Source: Niveispirillum sp048066115 (GTDB taxonomy: Bacteria; Pseudomonadota; Alphaproteobacteria; Azospirillales; Azospirillaceae). From it: a stretch of 64,000 nucleotides of DNA. Both the position numbers and the translations under genes were made by a program. Of the stretch, positions 1 to 7,442 are shown in pieces. The stretch covers positions 62,001 to 126,000 of the forward strand of contig NZ_JBLTYX010000011.1 of NCBI RefSeq assembly GCF_048066115.1, in the 5' to 3' direction. A model generated the notes under the pieces. The model saw only the letters and a program-made list of their open reading frames with translations, searched no databases and was not told where the DNA came from. The first letter of the stretch is position 1, and the number at the start of each line of letters is the position of its first letter.

Positions 1-1091
1 GCATAGGCGTGGTTGTGGAACTTGATGCGCATGTCGGGGCCATAGATGGCGATGGCGGAGCCCATCTGGTGCAGCACCTCGCCATGCGCGTCGATATGGC
101 GGGTCAGCTCGTCCTTCAGGCCGCGTTCGGTGGTGCGGTCCACGGCCATGCCGATCATGCCGCCCTGGGGCAGGGGGATCTCGGTCAGGTGGAACAGGCG
201 GCGGTCGCCATCCACCACCAGGAACCTTTCCTCCTCCTGGGCCGCGCCCGCATCGCGCGCCCGCATGGCCAGGTCGCGCGGCCCCCCGAACAGGCCGCCG
301 CCCGGCAATTCCCGTCCGCCCTCCAGCACCCGTTCCGGCGTGCTGTCCAGCAGATGGGCATAGGCCGCGTTGCACCAGTCCAGGTCCAGCGATGCCCCGC
401 GCCGCCACAGCGGGATGGGCAGGGACGACAGCAGCGTGCGCAGCCGCTCCAGCTCCGCCGTCTGCATCATGTGCAGTTCCTGCCGCCGCAACTGGTCCTG
501 GCCCTGCACGGTGATGTCGCGCAGCCAGAGCAGGTGCAGGCAGGCTCCTTCCGGTCCCCCGCCCCGCCGTCCGCTGGCCTGGAAGAATTTCGACCCGTCG
601 GCCAGCCGCACATTGATCTGGAAGGGCTGACCGCTATCCACCAGATGCCGGAAGGACCCGTGCAGGGCCGCGGCATCGCTGGGCGCCAGCGCCTGTTCGA
701 CATCATCCAGCCGGCGCACCTGGTCCAGCCCCAGCAGGCCGGCGAAACCGGGCGACAGGGCCAGGTCACCCGTCACGCCCTGCGCGAACCAGGGATCGGG
801 CGATGCATCCAGCAGGGCCAGCAGACGGGCGTTTTCCGCCTTGGACTCCACCAGGTCCAGGTCGCGGCCCCGGCACCAGGCCAGCAGGCGCACGAACAGC
901 GACGCGACGGTCAGCAGCAGGGCCAGCGTCAGCAGGCCGAGCACGGGGGATTGCGCCTCCCACAGGATGGGAAGCAACATCCAGCCGATCCCGGCCAGAC
1001 CCAGCAGGGCCGCGGCGGCGATGGCGATGACATGGGCGAAAGCGGGCTTCACGGTGCGCAGAGTGTAGAAGGTGAAATCATTGAAAAGCAA
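1..1091 (-). CDS. PAS-domain membrane sensor protein, probable histidine kinase (N-terminal part; runs off left edge)
   Basis: Read on the minus strand this is an open frame with no stop from an upstream TGA to the window edge, giving 363 codons. The likely start is a TTG at 1091 preceded by AGGTGAGG; a GTG at 1052 is the alternative. Two hydrophobic segments lie near residues 18-38 and 48-66. They are followed by PAS-like segments, including SPDPWFAQGVTGDLALS and, at the window edge, AIAIYGPDMRIKFHNHAYA. No H-box or ATPase domain is inside the window, so the kinase call is inference from the architecture. A long plus-strand frame over the same bases is a codon-bias shadow. It is divergent from hslVU. 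Confidence 0.7.
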   Translation of the reverse strand, partial: MLFNDFTFYTLRTVKPAFAHVIAIAAAALLGLAGIGWMLLPILWEAQSPVLGLLTLALLLTVASLFVRLLAWCRGRDLDLVESKAENARLLALLDASPDPWFAQGVTGDLALSPGFAGLLGLDQVRRLDDVEQALAPSDAAALHGSFRHLVDSGQPFQINVRLADGSKFFQASGRRGGGPEGACLHLLWLRDITVQGQDQLRRQELHMMQTAELERLRTLLSSLPIPLWRRGASLDLDWCNAAYAHLLDSTPERVLEGGRELPGGGLFGGPRDLAMRARDAGAAQEEERFLVVDGDRRLFHLTEIPLPQGGMIGMAVDRTTERGLKDELTRHIDAHGEVLHQMGSAIAIYGPDMRIKFHNHAY

Positions 1092-1134
1092 GGGGCGGTG
1101 GCCTCACCTTGCGATGAGGGCGCTACATCCCGCG

Positions 1135-1162
1135 CTTGACTGTGTTGCGACCCTCCCCACAT
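1135..1162 (+). promoter_or_regulatory. Candidate heat-shock (sigma-32) promoter of hslVU
   Basis: CTTGAC (1135-1140), 14 bases, then CCCCACAT (1155-1162). This resembles the sigma-32 pattern CTTGAA-N13..15-CCCCATNT and lies 40 bases before the hslV ATG. hslVU is a heat-shock operon in other proteobacteria, so site and context agree. It also argues against starting hslV at an upstream ATG inside this element. Confidence 0.5.
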
Positions 1163-1201
1163 AGCATTTCATCTTTCCGAAAGCCCACCCGAGTGATCCC
1201 G

Positions 1202-1762
1202 ATGAGCGGCAATTCAAACCCCCACGATCCCATCCAGTGGCATGGCACCACCATCCTGTCCGTCCGCAAGGGCGGCGAGGTGGTGATCGCCGGCGATGGC
1301 CAGGTGTCGATGGGCCAGACGGTGATGAAGTCCAACGCCCGCAAGGTGCGCCGGCTGGCCGGCGGTTCGGTCATGGCCGGTTTCGCCGGTGCCACGGCCG
1401 ATGCCTTCGCCCTGTTCGAACGGCTGGAAGCCAAGCTGGAACAGCATCCGGGCCAGTTGACCCGTGCGGCGGTGGAAATGGCCAAGGACTGGCGCACCGA
1501 CCGCTATCTGCGCCGGCTGGAAGCGCTGATGGCCGTGGCCGACAAGGATGTGTCCCTGGTCATCACCGGCAATGGTGACGTGCTGGAGCCGGAAGACGGG
1601 ATCATCGGCATCGGTTCCGGCGGCTCCTATGCCCTGGCCGCGGCCCGTGCCCTGGTCGATATCGATGGTTTCGATGCCGAAAAGATCGCGCGTCGCGCCA
1701 TGAAAGTGGCCGCCGACATCTGCGTCTATACCAACCATTCCGTTACGCTGGAGAAGATGTGA
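1202..1762 (+). CDS. hslV: ATP-dependent protease HslUV, peptidase subunit HslV
   Basis: HslV is the proteolytic core of the cytoplasmic HslUV (ClpYQ) protease, forming a dodecamer capped by HslU hexamers. The 186-residue product has the family hallmark HGTTILSVRKGGEVVIAGDG: the Thr after HGT becomes the N-terminal nucleophile after propeptide removal. SMGQTVMKSNARKVRRL and the C-terminal NHSVTLEKM are also typical. I chose ATG 1202 because an upstream in-frame start at 1136 lies inside the candidate heat-shock promoter and adds non-conserved residues. The stop overlaps the hslU start (TGATG), which indicates translational coupling. Confidence 0.96.
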   Translation: MSGNSNPHDPIQWHGTTILSVRKGGEVVIAGDGQVSMGQTVMKSNARKVRRLAGGSVMAGFAGATADAFALFERLEAKLEQHPGQLTRAAVEMAKDWRTDRYLRRLEALMAVADKDVSLVITGNGDVLEPEDGIIGIGSGGSYALAAARALVDIDGFDAEKIARRAMKVAADICVYTNHSVTLEKM

Positions 1763-3084
1763 TGAGTGCCACCGCCTTCTCCCCGCGCGAGATCGTTTCG
1801 GAACTGGATCGTTTTATCGTCGGCCAGAACGAGGCCAAGCGCGCCGTCGCCATCGCCTTGCGCAACCGCTGGCGGCGCCAGCAGCTGTCGGGCCAGATGC
1901 GTGAGGAAGTGTATCCCAAGAACATCCTGATGATCGGCCCCACCGGCGTGGGCAAGACGGAGATCGCGCGGCGCCTGGCCAAGCTGGCCCAGGCCCCGTT
2001 CGTGAAGGTGGAAGCCACCAAGTTCACCGAGGTCGGCTATGTCGGCCGCGACGTGGAACAGATCATCCGCGATCTGGTGGAAGCCGCCATCGCCATGGCC
2101 CGCACCCGCCTGCGCCGGGAGGTGACGGCCAAGGCCGAACTGCATGCCGAGGAACGCGTGCTGAACGCCCTGGTGGGCGAGAATTCCAGTGCGGAGACGC
2201 GCGCCAAGTTCCGCAAGCAGCTGCGGGAAGGCACGCTGAACGACCGGGAGATCGAAATCCAGGTGGCCGATAATGGCGTCCCCGGCGGCATGCCGACCTT
2301 CGACGTGCCGGGCATGCCGGGCGCCCAGATGGGCATGGTCAATCTGGGTGACATTTTCGGCAAGGCCTTCGGTGGCGGCCGCACCAAGACCCGCAAGATG
2401 AGCGTCTCCGAAAGCTATGAAGTGCTGATGGCGGAGGAGAGCGACAAGCTTCTGGACAATGAGAAGGTGGTGGAAGAGGCCATCCATGCCGTGGAACAGA
2501 ACGGCATCGTCTTCCTGGATGAGATCGACAAGATCTGCGCCCGCCAGGAGCATCGCGGCGGCGACGTGTCCCGCGAGGGCGTGCAGCGCGACCTGCTGCC
2601 TCTGATCGAGGGCACGGTGGTGTCCACCAAGCACGGCCCGGTGAAGACCGACCATATCCTGTTCATCGCGTCGGGCGCCTTCCACATCGCCAAGCCCAGC
2701 GACCTGTTGCCCGAATTGCAGGGCCGCCTGCCCATCCGCGTCAACCTCCAGCCCCTGACCCAGGCCGATTTCCGCCGCATCCTGACGGAACCGGAGTGCA
2801 GCCTGATCAAGCAATATGTGGCCTTGCTGAAGACGGAGGAGGTGGAACTGGTCTTCACCGACGATGCCATCGACGAACTGGCCCGCCTGGCCGCCGACAT
2901 CAACCGCACGGTGGAGAATATCGGCGCGCGGCGCCTGCACACGGTGATGGAACGCCTGCTGGAGGAGATCAGCTTCGCCGCGACCGAGAAGGGCGGGGAG
3001 GTGATCACGGTGGATGCAGCCTATGTGCGGGCCCAGTTGGACGGGCTGTCGCAGAATACCGATCTGTCGAAGTTCATCTTGTAA
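1762..3084 (+). CDS. hslU: ATP-dependent protease HslUV, ATPase subunit HslU
   Basis: AAA+ unfoldase that recognises, unfolds and feeds substrates to HslV. It is 440 residues, the normal length. Walker A is GPTGVGKTEIARRLAKLA near residue 60, the family-specific I domain follows (about 110-240), and Walker B is IVFLDEIDKI near residue 250. Sensor 2 GARRLHTVMERLLEEISF and the C-terminal LSKFIL tail, which docks into HslV, are present. The start is taken as ATG 1762, preceded by GGAGAAG and overlapping the hslV stop; a GTG one codon earlier is possible. A strong hairpin follows the gene. Confidence 0.97.
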   Translation: MSATAFSPREIVSELDRFIVGQNEAKRAVAIALRNRWRRQQLSGQMREEVYPKNILMIGPTGVGKTEIARRLAKLAQAPFVKVEATKFTEVGYVGRDVEQIIRDLVEAAIAMARTRLRREVTAKAELHAEERVLNALVGENSSAETRAKFRKQLREGTLNDREIEIQVADNGVPGGMPTFDVPGMPGAQMGMVNLGDIFGKAFGGGRTKTRKMSVSESYEVLMAEESDKLLDNEKVVEEAIHAVEQNGIVFLDEIDKICARQEHRGGDVSREGVQRDLLPLIEGTVVSTKHGPVKTDHILFIASGAFHIAKPSDLLPELQGRLPIRVNLQPLTQADFRRILTEPECSLIKQYVALLKTEEVELVFTDDAIDELARLAADINRTVENIGARRLHTVMERLLEEISFAATEKGGEVITVDAAYVRAQLDGLSQNTDLSKFIL

Positions 3085-3090
3085 CCGGGG

Positions 3091-3122
3091 CCGGCGGTCC
3101 GGGAACGGTCCCGGACCGCCGG
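3091..3122. terminator. Perfect hairpin between convergent hslU and the gene at 3129
   Basis: A 14-bp perfect stem (3091-3104 with 3109-3122) and the loop ACGG. There is no U-tract on either side. It sits between convergent genes, so it may serve both as a terminator or mRNA 3'-end stabiliser. Confidence 0.6.
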
Positions 3123-3128
3123 TCGGGC

Positions 3129-3665
3129 CTATCCCCGCCGCGCGGCCGCTTCGAACATCCACCATTGTTTGTGGAAATCGGAAAAATCGTCCATCTGCTG
3201 GGTCAGCACGCCCAGGACACCCCCCGTCCAGGTACTGAACGCGTCCCGGCCATCGGGCTTCCGCAGATTCTGGGGCAATGTCCGCATCAGGTAGAGCGGG
3301 TTCTCGCCCGCGTTGAAGTTGCGCCCCAGTTCCTGGAAATAGGAACCGCTCATCACGTACCGGGTGCTGCCGCGATAGGCCAGTATGACCTTCTCGAAGC
3401 GCCGCCCCTTCATCGCCGACGCGGTTTGCAGCAGGGCGCGGGTCATGTCCAGCGGGCTGACGCCGCCACCTACATCCCGTACGTCGAATACCAGGGTTCC
3501 CGGTAGCAGCAGATATTGGTGATAGCCATAGGCGCTGATGCCGCCATTGCGATCGTCACCGCCGATGGCACGGGATACGGGCAATGTGGCGGAAAAGAAA
3601 TTGGCGGCACCCACCAGCAGGACCAGTCCTGCGGCAATGCCGGCGCCAAGGGTGATTTTTCGCAT
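3129..3665 (-). CDS. Exported or membrane-anchored protein of unknown function
   Basis: The product has 178 residues and I do not recognise a characterised family. An N-terminal hydrophobic segment (about residues 5-24, KITLGAGIAAGLVLLVGAAN) looks like an uncleaved signal anchor or signal peptide, so the rest is probably periplasmic. The globular part has VILAYRGSTRYVMSGSYFQELG and a C-terminal WTGGVLGVLTQQMDDFSDF segment that looks conserved in style, with no evident catalytic motif. A good Shine-Dalgarno (GGGAGAAAG) precedes ATG 3665. It is divergent from the secreted protein at 3725, separated by about 60 bases, so the two may share control. Confidence 0.75.
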   Translation of the reverse strand: MRKITLGAGIAAGLVLLVGAANFFSATLPVSRAIGGDDRNGGISAYGYHQYLLLPGTLVFDVRDVGGGVSPLDMTRALLQTASAMKGRRFEKVILAYRGSTRYVMSGSYFQELGRNFNAGENPLYLMRTLPQNLRKPDGRDAFSTWTGGVLGVLTQQMDDFSDFHKQWWMFEAAARRG

Positions 3666-3724
3666 AACTTTCTCCCGTCAAGATTTATAAGATCATGCAA
3701 GGTTTCACGCTGTGGGGGAATGAA

Positions 3725-4156
3725 ATGCGTTTGCGGGCGATCTTGGTCTGCGTTCTGCTGTCGGGATTGCCCGTCACGGGCGGCTGGGCACAGGGCACCA
3801 CCCATAAATGTTATGGGGCGACCTGTGTGACCACGACGACGGATGTGAAGGGTAATATCGATGTGCGTGCGACCGGCCCGGACGGCAGCACCTATTCCAC
3901 CACCACCCGGTCCACGCAATCGCCCAACGGCGATCTCTCCGTCCGCTCCCAGGACAGCCAGGGCAACAGCTACAGCCTGGACACCCGCACCCGCACACTG
4001 CCGGGCGGCGGCCATGAGGTGACGTCCCAAGACAGTCAAGGCAACAGCTATTCCATCCGCAGCTGGTGTGATTCGGCGGGATGCCACTCGACGGACACGA
4101 TGGGCAACCGCTGCACGATCACCCCGTCGGGCACCATGATCGGCTGTGGCCAGTGA
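3725..4156 (+). CDS. Secreted Ser/Thr/Gln/Asn-rich protein with internal repeat, unknown function
   Basis: The 143-residue product starts with a clear signal peptide (MRLRAILVCVLLSGLPVTGG, cleavage likely after WAQ). The mature part is low-complexity and polar, rich in Ser, Thr, Gly, Asp and Gln. SQDSQGNSYS occurs twice about 30 residues apart within a beta-repeat-like pattern (TYSTTTRS, NSYSLDTRT, NSYSIRS). Six cysteines sit in pairs near the two ends (CYGATC, CDSAGC, CTI..GCG), which suggests disulfides in the periplasm or outside the cell. ATG 3725 has GGGGGA upstream; an upstream ATG at 3695 would bury the signal peptide. No function can be named. Confidence 0.72.
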   Translation: MRLRAILVCVLLSGLPVTGGWAQGTTHKCYGATCVTTTTDVKGNIDVRATGPDGSTYSTTTRSTQSPNGDLSVRSQDSQGNSYSLDTRTRTLPGGGHEVTSQDSQGNSYSIRSWCDSAGCHSTDTMGNRCTITPSGTMIGCGQ

Positions 4157-4504
4157 AGTTGGAATGACGATGCTCACGCCCTGAACAGGTGAATGGGCCC
4201 GGCCCCGTCCGGGAACGGGTCTTTCCAGCGAACGTCCTTCAGGACTTCAGCCAGGGAGTGTATATCCATTCCGGATATTGTAATAGGTGTTATGTTGCGA
4301 TAACACTCGCACAGAATCTTCGGCAAGTGAATATTATCAAAAATGAAGGGGGAGGCTCCCCGCAGGCGCGGGAGTAGATCACACCAGATGTTGTGTGCAT
4401 GGCATTCATTGCTTGGATTTCGGGAGTATTTGCTGCCAGCACTGCTTTCATGGCTTGCTGGCCGATGCTCTTAAAATTGGCTGCTCCGGGATATACTGGC
4501 ACTC
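4157..4504. other. Gene-free, relatively AT-rich spacer
   Basis: About 350 bases with no convincing gene; base composition is clearly less GC-rich than its neighbours, especially 4255-4360. A short frame at 4189-4377 has no family resemblance and no good ribosome site. Together with the recombinase remnant that follows, it looks like debris of a past insertion on the 3' side of tRNA-Ser. Confidence 0.4.
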
Positions 4505-4682
4505 CAGTTTCGTGCTGGTCCGCCGCATTCTCCGGCTGGCCTTCCTGGCCCCGGACATCACCGAGGCGATCCTGCGCGGCGGACAGCCGCGGGAACTGAC
4601 CCTCACGGTGCTGACATCCACCGACCTGCCGGACGATTGGCAAGCGCAGCGGCATGTCCTGGGGTTCCCTGAACCCGTCTGA
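4505..4682 (+). pseudogene. C-terminal remnant of a serine site-specific recombinase
   Basis: Only the last 50-odd residues are recognisable: VRRILRLAFLAPDITEAILR, then GQPRELTLTVL, then DDWQAQRHVLGF. This matches the C-terminal signature of alphaproteobacterial large serine recombinases (RI.RLAFLAPDI.EAIL.G.QP..LTL....LP.DW..QR..LGF). The catalytic resolvase domain and zinc ribbon are missing; the open frame upstream of VRRIL is unrelated sequence. I infer the scar of a lost or degraded mobile element. It lies about 180 bases from tRNA-Ser(CGA). Confidence 0.6.
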
Positions 4683-4859
4683 AGGCAAAGGGAACCGTCC
4701 CCTCGTCCGCCGGAGAAAATGCCGTGTCGGGGCGAGAGGGAGCGGGTGTCAGGGGCGCCATTCGGGGCCAGAATCACGGCCAATGGCGCTGCCAACCCAC
4801 TGAAATGTCGGGATATATCGGGTCAAAGGTGGCAGTGGAGACGTGTCGTCTGGAATAAA

Positions 4860-4949
<90 letters not shown>

Positions 4950-5153
4950 GCTGACCTCGCCGCGCTGTCATGTCCGGGGGTCAATCCGGGGCGCCCTGGC
5001 GAAGTGGCCGGGAACCTACACAAAGCCCGGTGCCGATGCAACAGTCCTTTTTCATCGCCGTCATACATTATATAAGCATGCCCATGCGGCGGATGGGCCC
5101 CACCCTTGCAGGCGGCGTGGGGCGAAAGCTCAAGGAAAAGAGTCTGTTCCCGG

Positions 5154-5181
5154 TTGACACTCCGTCGCGGACAGGTATATT
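5154..5181 (+). promoter_or_regulatory. Sigma-70 promoter of the rplU-rpmA operon
   Basis: TTGACA (5154-5159), 16 bases, TATATT (5176-5181): near-consensus housekeeping promoter. The predicted leader is about 105 nt and contains a hairpin (CTGCCG around 5213 pairing with CGGCAG around 5230, U-rich loop). Ribosomal protein leaders are often autoregulatory, but I cannot match a known L21 leader motif. Confidence 0.7.
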
Positions 5182-5294
5182 CCGCCGCCTCTGGGAACGG
5201 AGCCTCTCGGGCTGCCGTATTCCTTTTTGCGGCAGAATGGAAGGGGCCACCCCATTGGCGGGGGTTCCCGGATCTTTAAGAAGTGGTGGTTAGA

Positions 5295-5606
5295 ATGTTC
5301 GCAGTCATCCGCACCGGCGGTAAGCAGTACAAGGTCGCGGCCGGCGACGTCATTCGGGTCGAGAAGCTGGCCGGTGAGGCCGGTGCCTCCCTGAAGCTGG
5401 ACGAAGTCCTGCTGGTCAGCAACGAGGGCACCACCACCGTCGGTTCGCCCCTGGTCGCCAATGCGGTCGTGACGGCTGACGTCGTCGCCCAGGACCGCAA
5501 CGACAAGATCATCATCTTCAAGAAGAAGCGCCGCCAGAACTACCGCCGGAAGAACGGCCATCGTCAGGAAGTGACGGTGCTGCGCATCACCGGTATCCAG
5601 GCCTGA
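5295..5606 (+). CDS. rplU: 50S ribosomal protein L21
   Basis: Structural protein of the large ribosomal subunit, 103 residues. MFAVIRTGGKQYKVAAGDVI at the N-terminus and the basic KIIIFKKKRRQNYRRKNGHRQ stretch are signatures of L21. ATG 5295 is used; the in-frame GTG codons at 5283 and 5286 would add only MVVR-type residues not found in the family. It is followed after 35 bases by rpmA, and both are transcribed from the strong promoter at 5154. Confidence 0.97.
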   Translation: MFAVIRTGGKQYKVAAGDVIRVEKLAGEAGASLKLDEVLLVSNEGTTTVGSPLVANAVVTADVVAQDRNDKIIIFKKKRRQNYRRKNGHRQEVTVLRITGIQA

Positions 5607-5641
5607 GCGCCTTTTTGAAGCATTGGTAAGGAGTAAGATCC

Positions 5642-5926
5642 ATGGCACATAAAAAGGCAGGCGGCTCGTCCCGCAATGGTCGCGATACCGCTGGTCGTCG
5701 TCTGGGCGTGAAGCGCTTCGGCGGTGAGCTGGTTCTGGCCGGCAACATCCTGGTCCGTCAGCGCGGCACCAAGTTCCATGCGGGCGCCAATGTCGGCATC
5801 GGCAAGGACCACACGCTGTTCGCCCTGGTCGACGGCAATGTCGAGTTCAAGACCGGCCTGAAGGGCCGCACCTTTGTCGGCGTCAACGAGATCCTCGTTG
5901 AAGAGGCCGCTGCGGCTGCCGAGTAA
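5642..5926 (+). CDS. rpmA: 50S ribosomal protein L27
   Basis: 94 residues starting MAHKKAGGSSRNGRDTAGRR, the invariant start of L27, whose flexible N-terminus reaches the peptidyl-transferase centre. GNILVRQRGTKFHAGANVG is also characteristic. There is no N-terminal protease-cleaved extension of the Firmicutes type. The TAAGGAG ribosome site is good. A UUCG-capped hairpin (GCCGGC on either side, about 5936-5951) and then a strong terminator follow. Confidence 0.97.
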   Translation: MAHKKAGGSSRNGRDTAGRRLGVKRFGGELVLAGNILVRQRGTKFHAGANVGIGKDHTLFALVDGNVEFKTGLKGRTFVGVNEILVEEAAAAAE

Positions 5927-5969
5927 ATCCTGTCCGCCGGCTTCGGCCGGCGTCCAAGGAATGTGACGG

Positions 5970-6006
5970 ATCGGGGGAGCGGGCAACCGTTCCCCCGATT
6001 TTGTTT
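5970..6006 (+). terminator. Intrinsic terminator of rplU-rpmA
   Basis: A 13-bp stem (5970-5982 with 5987-5999, one G-U pair) closed by a GCAA tetraloop and followed by TTTTGTTT. It is a textbook rho-independent terminator that separates the ribosomal operon from obgE. Confidence 0.88.
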
Positions 6007-6032
6007 GAGTTTTGTTTGCGCTCTTTTCAGTT

Positions 6033-6121
6033 CCCTCAGGCGCCGGGCGGGCGCATCCGCGCCCTTGGCTTACGCGCCCATGGGGGCGCGGGCCGGCAGT
6101 CGCCGGCCTGGGGTGCCTCCC
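6033..6121 (+). repeat. Dispersed hairpin repeat, family A, copy 1
   Basis: Starts CCCTCAGGCGCCGG and then forms three hairpins. Hairpin 1 has a 6-bp stem with loop ATCC (6049-6064), then comes the linker TTGGCTTACG. Hairpin 2 has a 7-bp stem with loop ATGG (6073-6090). Hairpin 3 has a 7-bp stem with loop AGTC (6091-6108). A weak fourth hairpin may follow. It occupies the space between the rpmA terminator and obgE. Confidence 0.75.
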
Positions 6122-6147
6122 GTTTCTGTTATTAAGCCGGTGCCGCC

Positions 6148-7203
6148 ATGAAGTTTCTCGACCAGTGCAAGATCTACCTGAAGAGCGGTGATGGTGGCCC
6201 CGGTGCCGTGGCGTTCCGGCGTGAGAAGTTCATCCCCTTCGGCGGTCCCGATGGCGGCAATGGCGGGCGTGGCGGCGATGTGGTGATCGAGGCGGTGGAC
6301 GGCCTGAACACCCTGATCGATTATCGCTACCAGCAGCATTTCAAGGCCAAGCGCGGCAATCACGGCATGGGTTCGTCCCGCCACGGTGCGCGCGGTGACG
6401 ATGCCGTGCTGCGCGTGCCCGTCGGCACCCAGGTGCTGGACGAGGACCAGGAGACGGTGATTGCCGACATGACCGAGGCCGGTCAGCGCATCGTGCTGCT
6501 GAAGGGCGGTGATGGCGGATTCGGCAACGAGCATTTCAAGACCTCCACCAACCGTGCCCCCCGCAATTTCGGCCCCGGCTGGCCGGGAGAGGAGCGCTGG
6601 GTCTGGCTGCGCCTGAAGCTGATCGCCGATGCCGGCCTGCTGGGCCTGCCCAATGCCGGCAAGAGCACCTTCCTGGCCGCTGTCAGCCGCGCCCGGCCGA
6701 AGATCGCCGACTATCCCTTCACGACGCTTGTGCCCAATCTGGGCGTGGTGCGCGCCGGTGAGGAGGAATTCGTCATCGCCGACATCCCCGGCCTGATCGA
6801 GGGCGCGCATGAGGGCCACGGCCTGGGCACCCGCTTCCTGGGCCATGTCGAGCGTACCCGCGTGCTGCTGCACCTGATCGACGGCACGCAGGAGGATGTC
6901 CAGCTGGCCTACCGCACCATCCGGCGCGAACTGCGCATGTATGGCGGCGGCCTGGCCGACAAGCCGGAAATCGTGGTGCTGAACAAGGTCGACGCCCTGA
7001 CCGAGGAAGAGATCGAGTTCAAGCGCACCAAGCTGCGCCGCTCGGCCAAGAAGCCGGTGCTGGTCATGTCGGGCGCGGCAGGCGAGGGGGTGCAGGAAGT
7101 GCTCTACGCGCTGCTGAACATCATCAAGGAAAGCCGCGCCGAAGAAGGCATGGCGGCGGAAGAGGCCGCCTACCGGGCGCGCTATCGGCCGATCGAGGAG
7201 TGA
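6148..7203 (+). CDS. obgE: Obg-family ribosome-associated GTPase ObgE/CgtA
   Basis: Essential GTPase that binds the 50S subunit and links ribosome maturation with stress and cell-cycle control. The 351-residue product has the glycine-rich Obg fold (residues 1-158, with GGPDGGNGGRGGDV). The G domain follows: G1 GLPNAGKST (166-174), G3 DIPGLIEGAHEG (about 212-223) and G4 NKVD (about 285). The short C-terminal tail is typical of alphaproteobacteria. The rplU-rpmA-obgE order is conserved widely; here a terminator and a family A repeat lie between rpmA and obgE. Confidence 0.97.
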   Translation: MKFLDQCKIYLKSGDGGPGAVAFRREKFIPFGGPDGGNGGRGGDVVIEAVDGLNTLIDYRYQQHFKAKRGNHGMGSSRHGARGDDAVLRVPVGTQVLDEDQETVIADMTEAGQRIVLLKGGDGGFGNEHFKTSTNRAPRNFGPGWPGEERWVWLRLKLIADAGLLGLPNAGKSTFLAAVSRARPKIADYPFTTLVPNLGVVRAGEEEFVIADIPGLIEGAHEGHGLGTRFLGHVERTRVLLHLIDGTQEDVQLAYRTIRRELRMYGGGLADKPEIVVLNKVDALTEEEIEFKRTKLRRSAKKPVLVMSGAAGEGVQEVLYALLNIIKESRAEEGMAAEEAAYRARYRPIEE

Positions 7204-7220
7204 GGCGGTAACAGAAGGGC

Positions 7221-7312
7221 CGTAGGTCAGGTCGAGGGCTTCAGCCCGAGCCCTGACAAGCGACAGTGCCTTCAAGATGTCAGGGCTCGCCTTCGGCTCG
7301 ACCTGACCTACG
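7221..7312. repeat. Dispersed cruciform repeat, family B, copy 1
   Basis: Outer arms CGTAGGTCAGGTCGAG and CTCGACCTGACCTACG are perfect inverted repeats. Inner arms CGAGCCCTGACA and TGTCAGGGCTCG pair around an approximately 20-nt loop. Between outer and inner arms each side has a small hairpin (GGGCTTCAGCCC on the left, GCCTTCGGC on the right). It lies between obgE and the miaB promoter. Confidence 0.85.
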
Positions 7313-7345
7313 GCATATGCATGAGCCCTCTTTATGCGACCGCCG

Positions 7346-7373
7346 TTGACTAAACCGCCCACATCCCTATCTT
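7346..7373 (+). promoter_or_regulatory. Candidate sigma-70 promoter of the miaB operon
   Basis: TTGACT (7346-7351), 16 bases, TATCTT (7368-7373), giving a leader of about 65 nt before the miaB ATG. It lies just after repeat B copy 1, which may insulate it from obgE transcription. Confidence 0.5.
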
Positions 7374-7442
7374 GCACCGGTTAAGCCGTCGGCCCTTGCC
7401 GCCGGAGCCTGTTGTCATGCGGAAAGGCCCCGTCACCGGGGA

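Noticed and set aside
9..1139. Plus-strand open frame of 376 codons
   Set aside because: Its Gln/Gly/His/Arg-rich composition is that of a GC-rich antisense shadow; the minus strand encodes a coherent PAS sensor protein with membrane helices.
1726..3165. Minus-strand open frame of 479 codons over hslU
   Set aside because: Shadow of hslU, which matches its family along the full length.
4189..4377. Small plus-strand frame of 62 codons
   Set aside because: No ribosome site and no recognisable family; treated as spacer debris.
6070..7377. Minus-strand open frame of 435 codons over obgE
   Set aside because: Antisense shadow; obgE is certain on the other strand.
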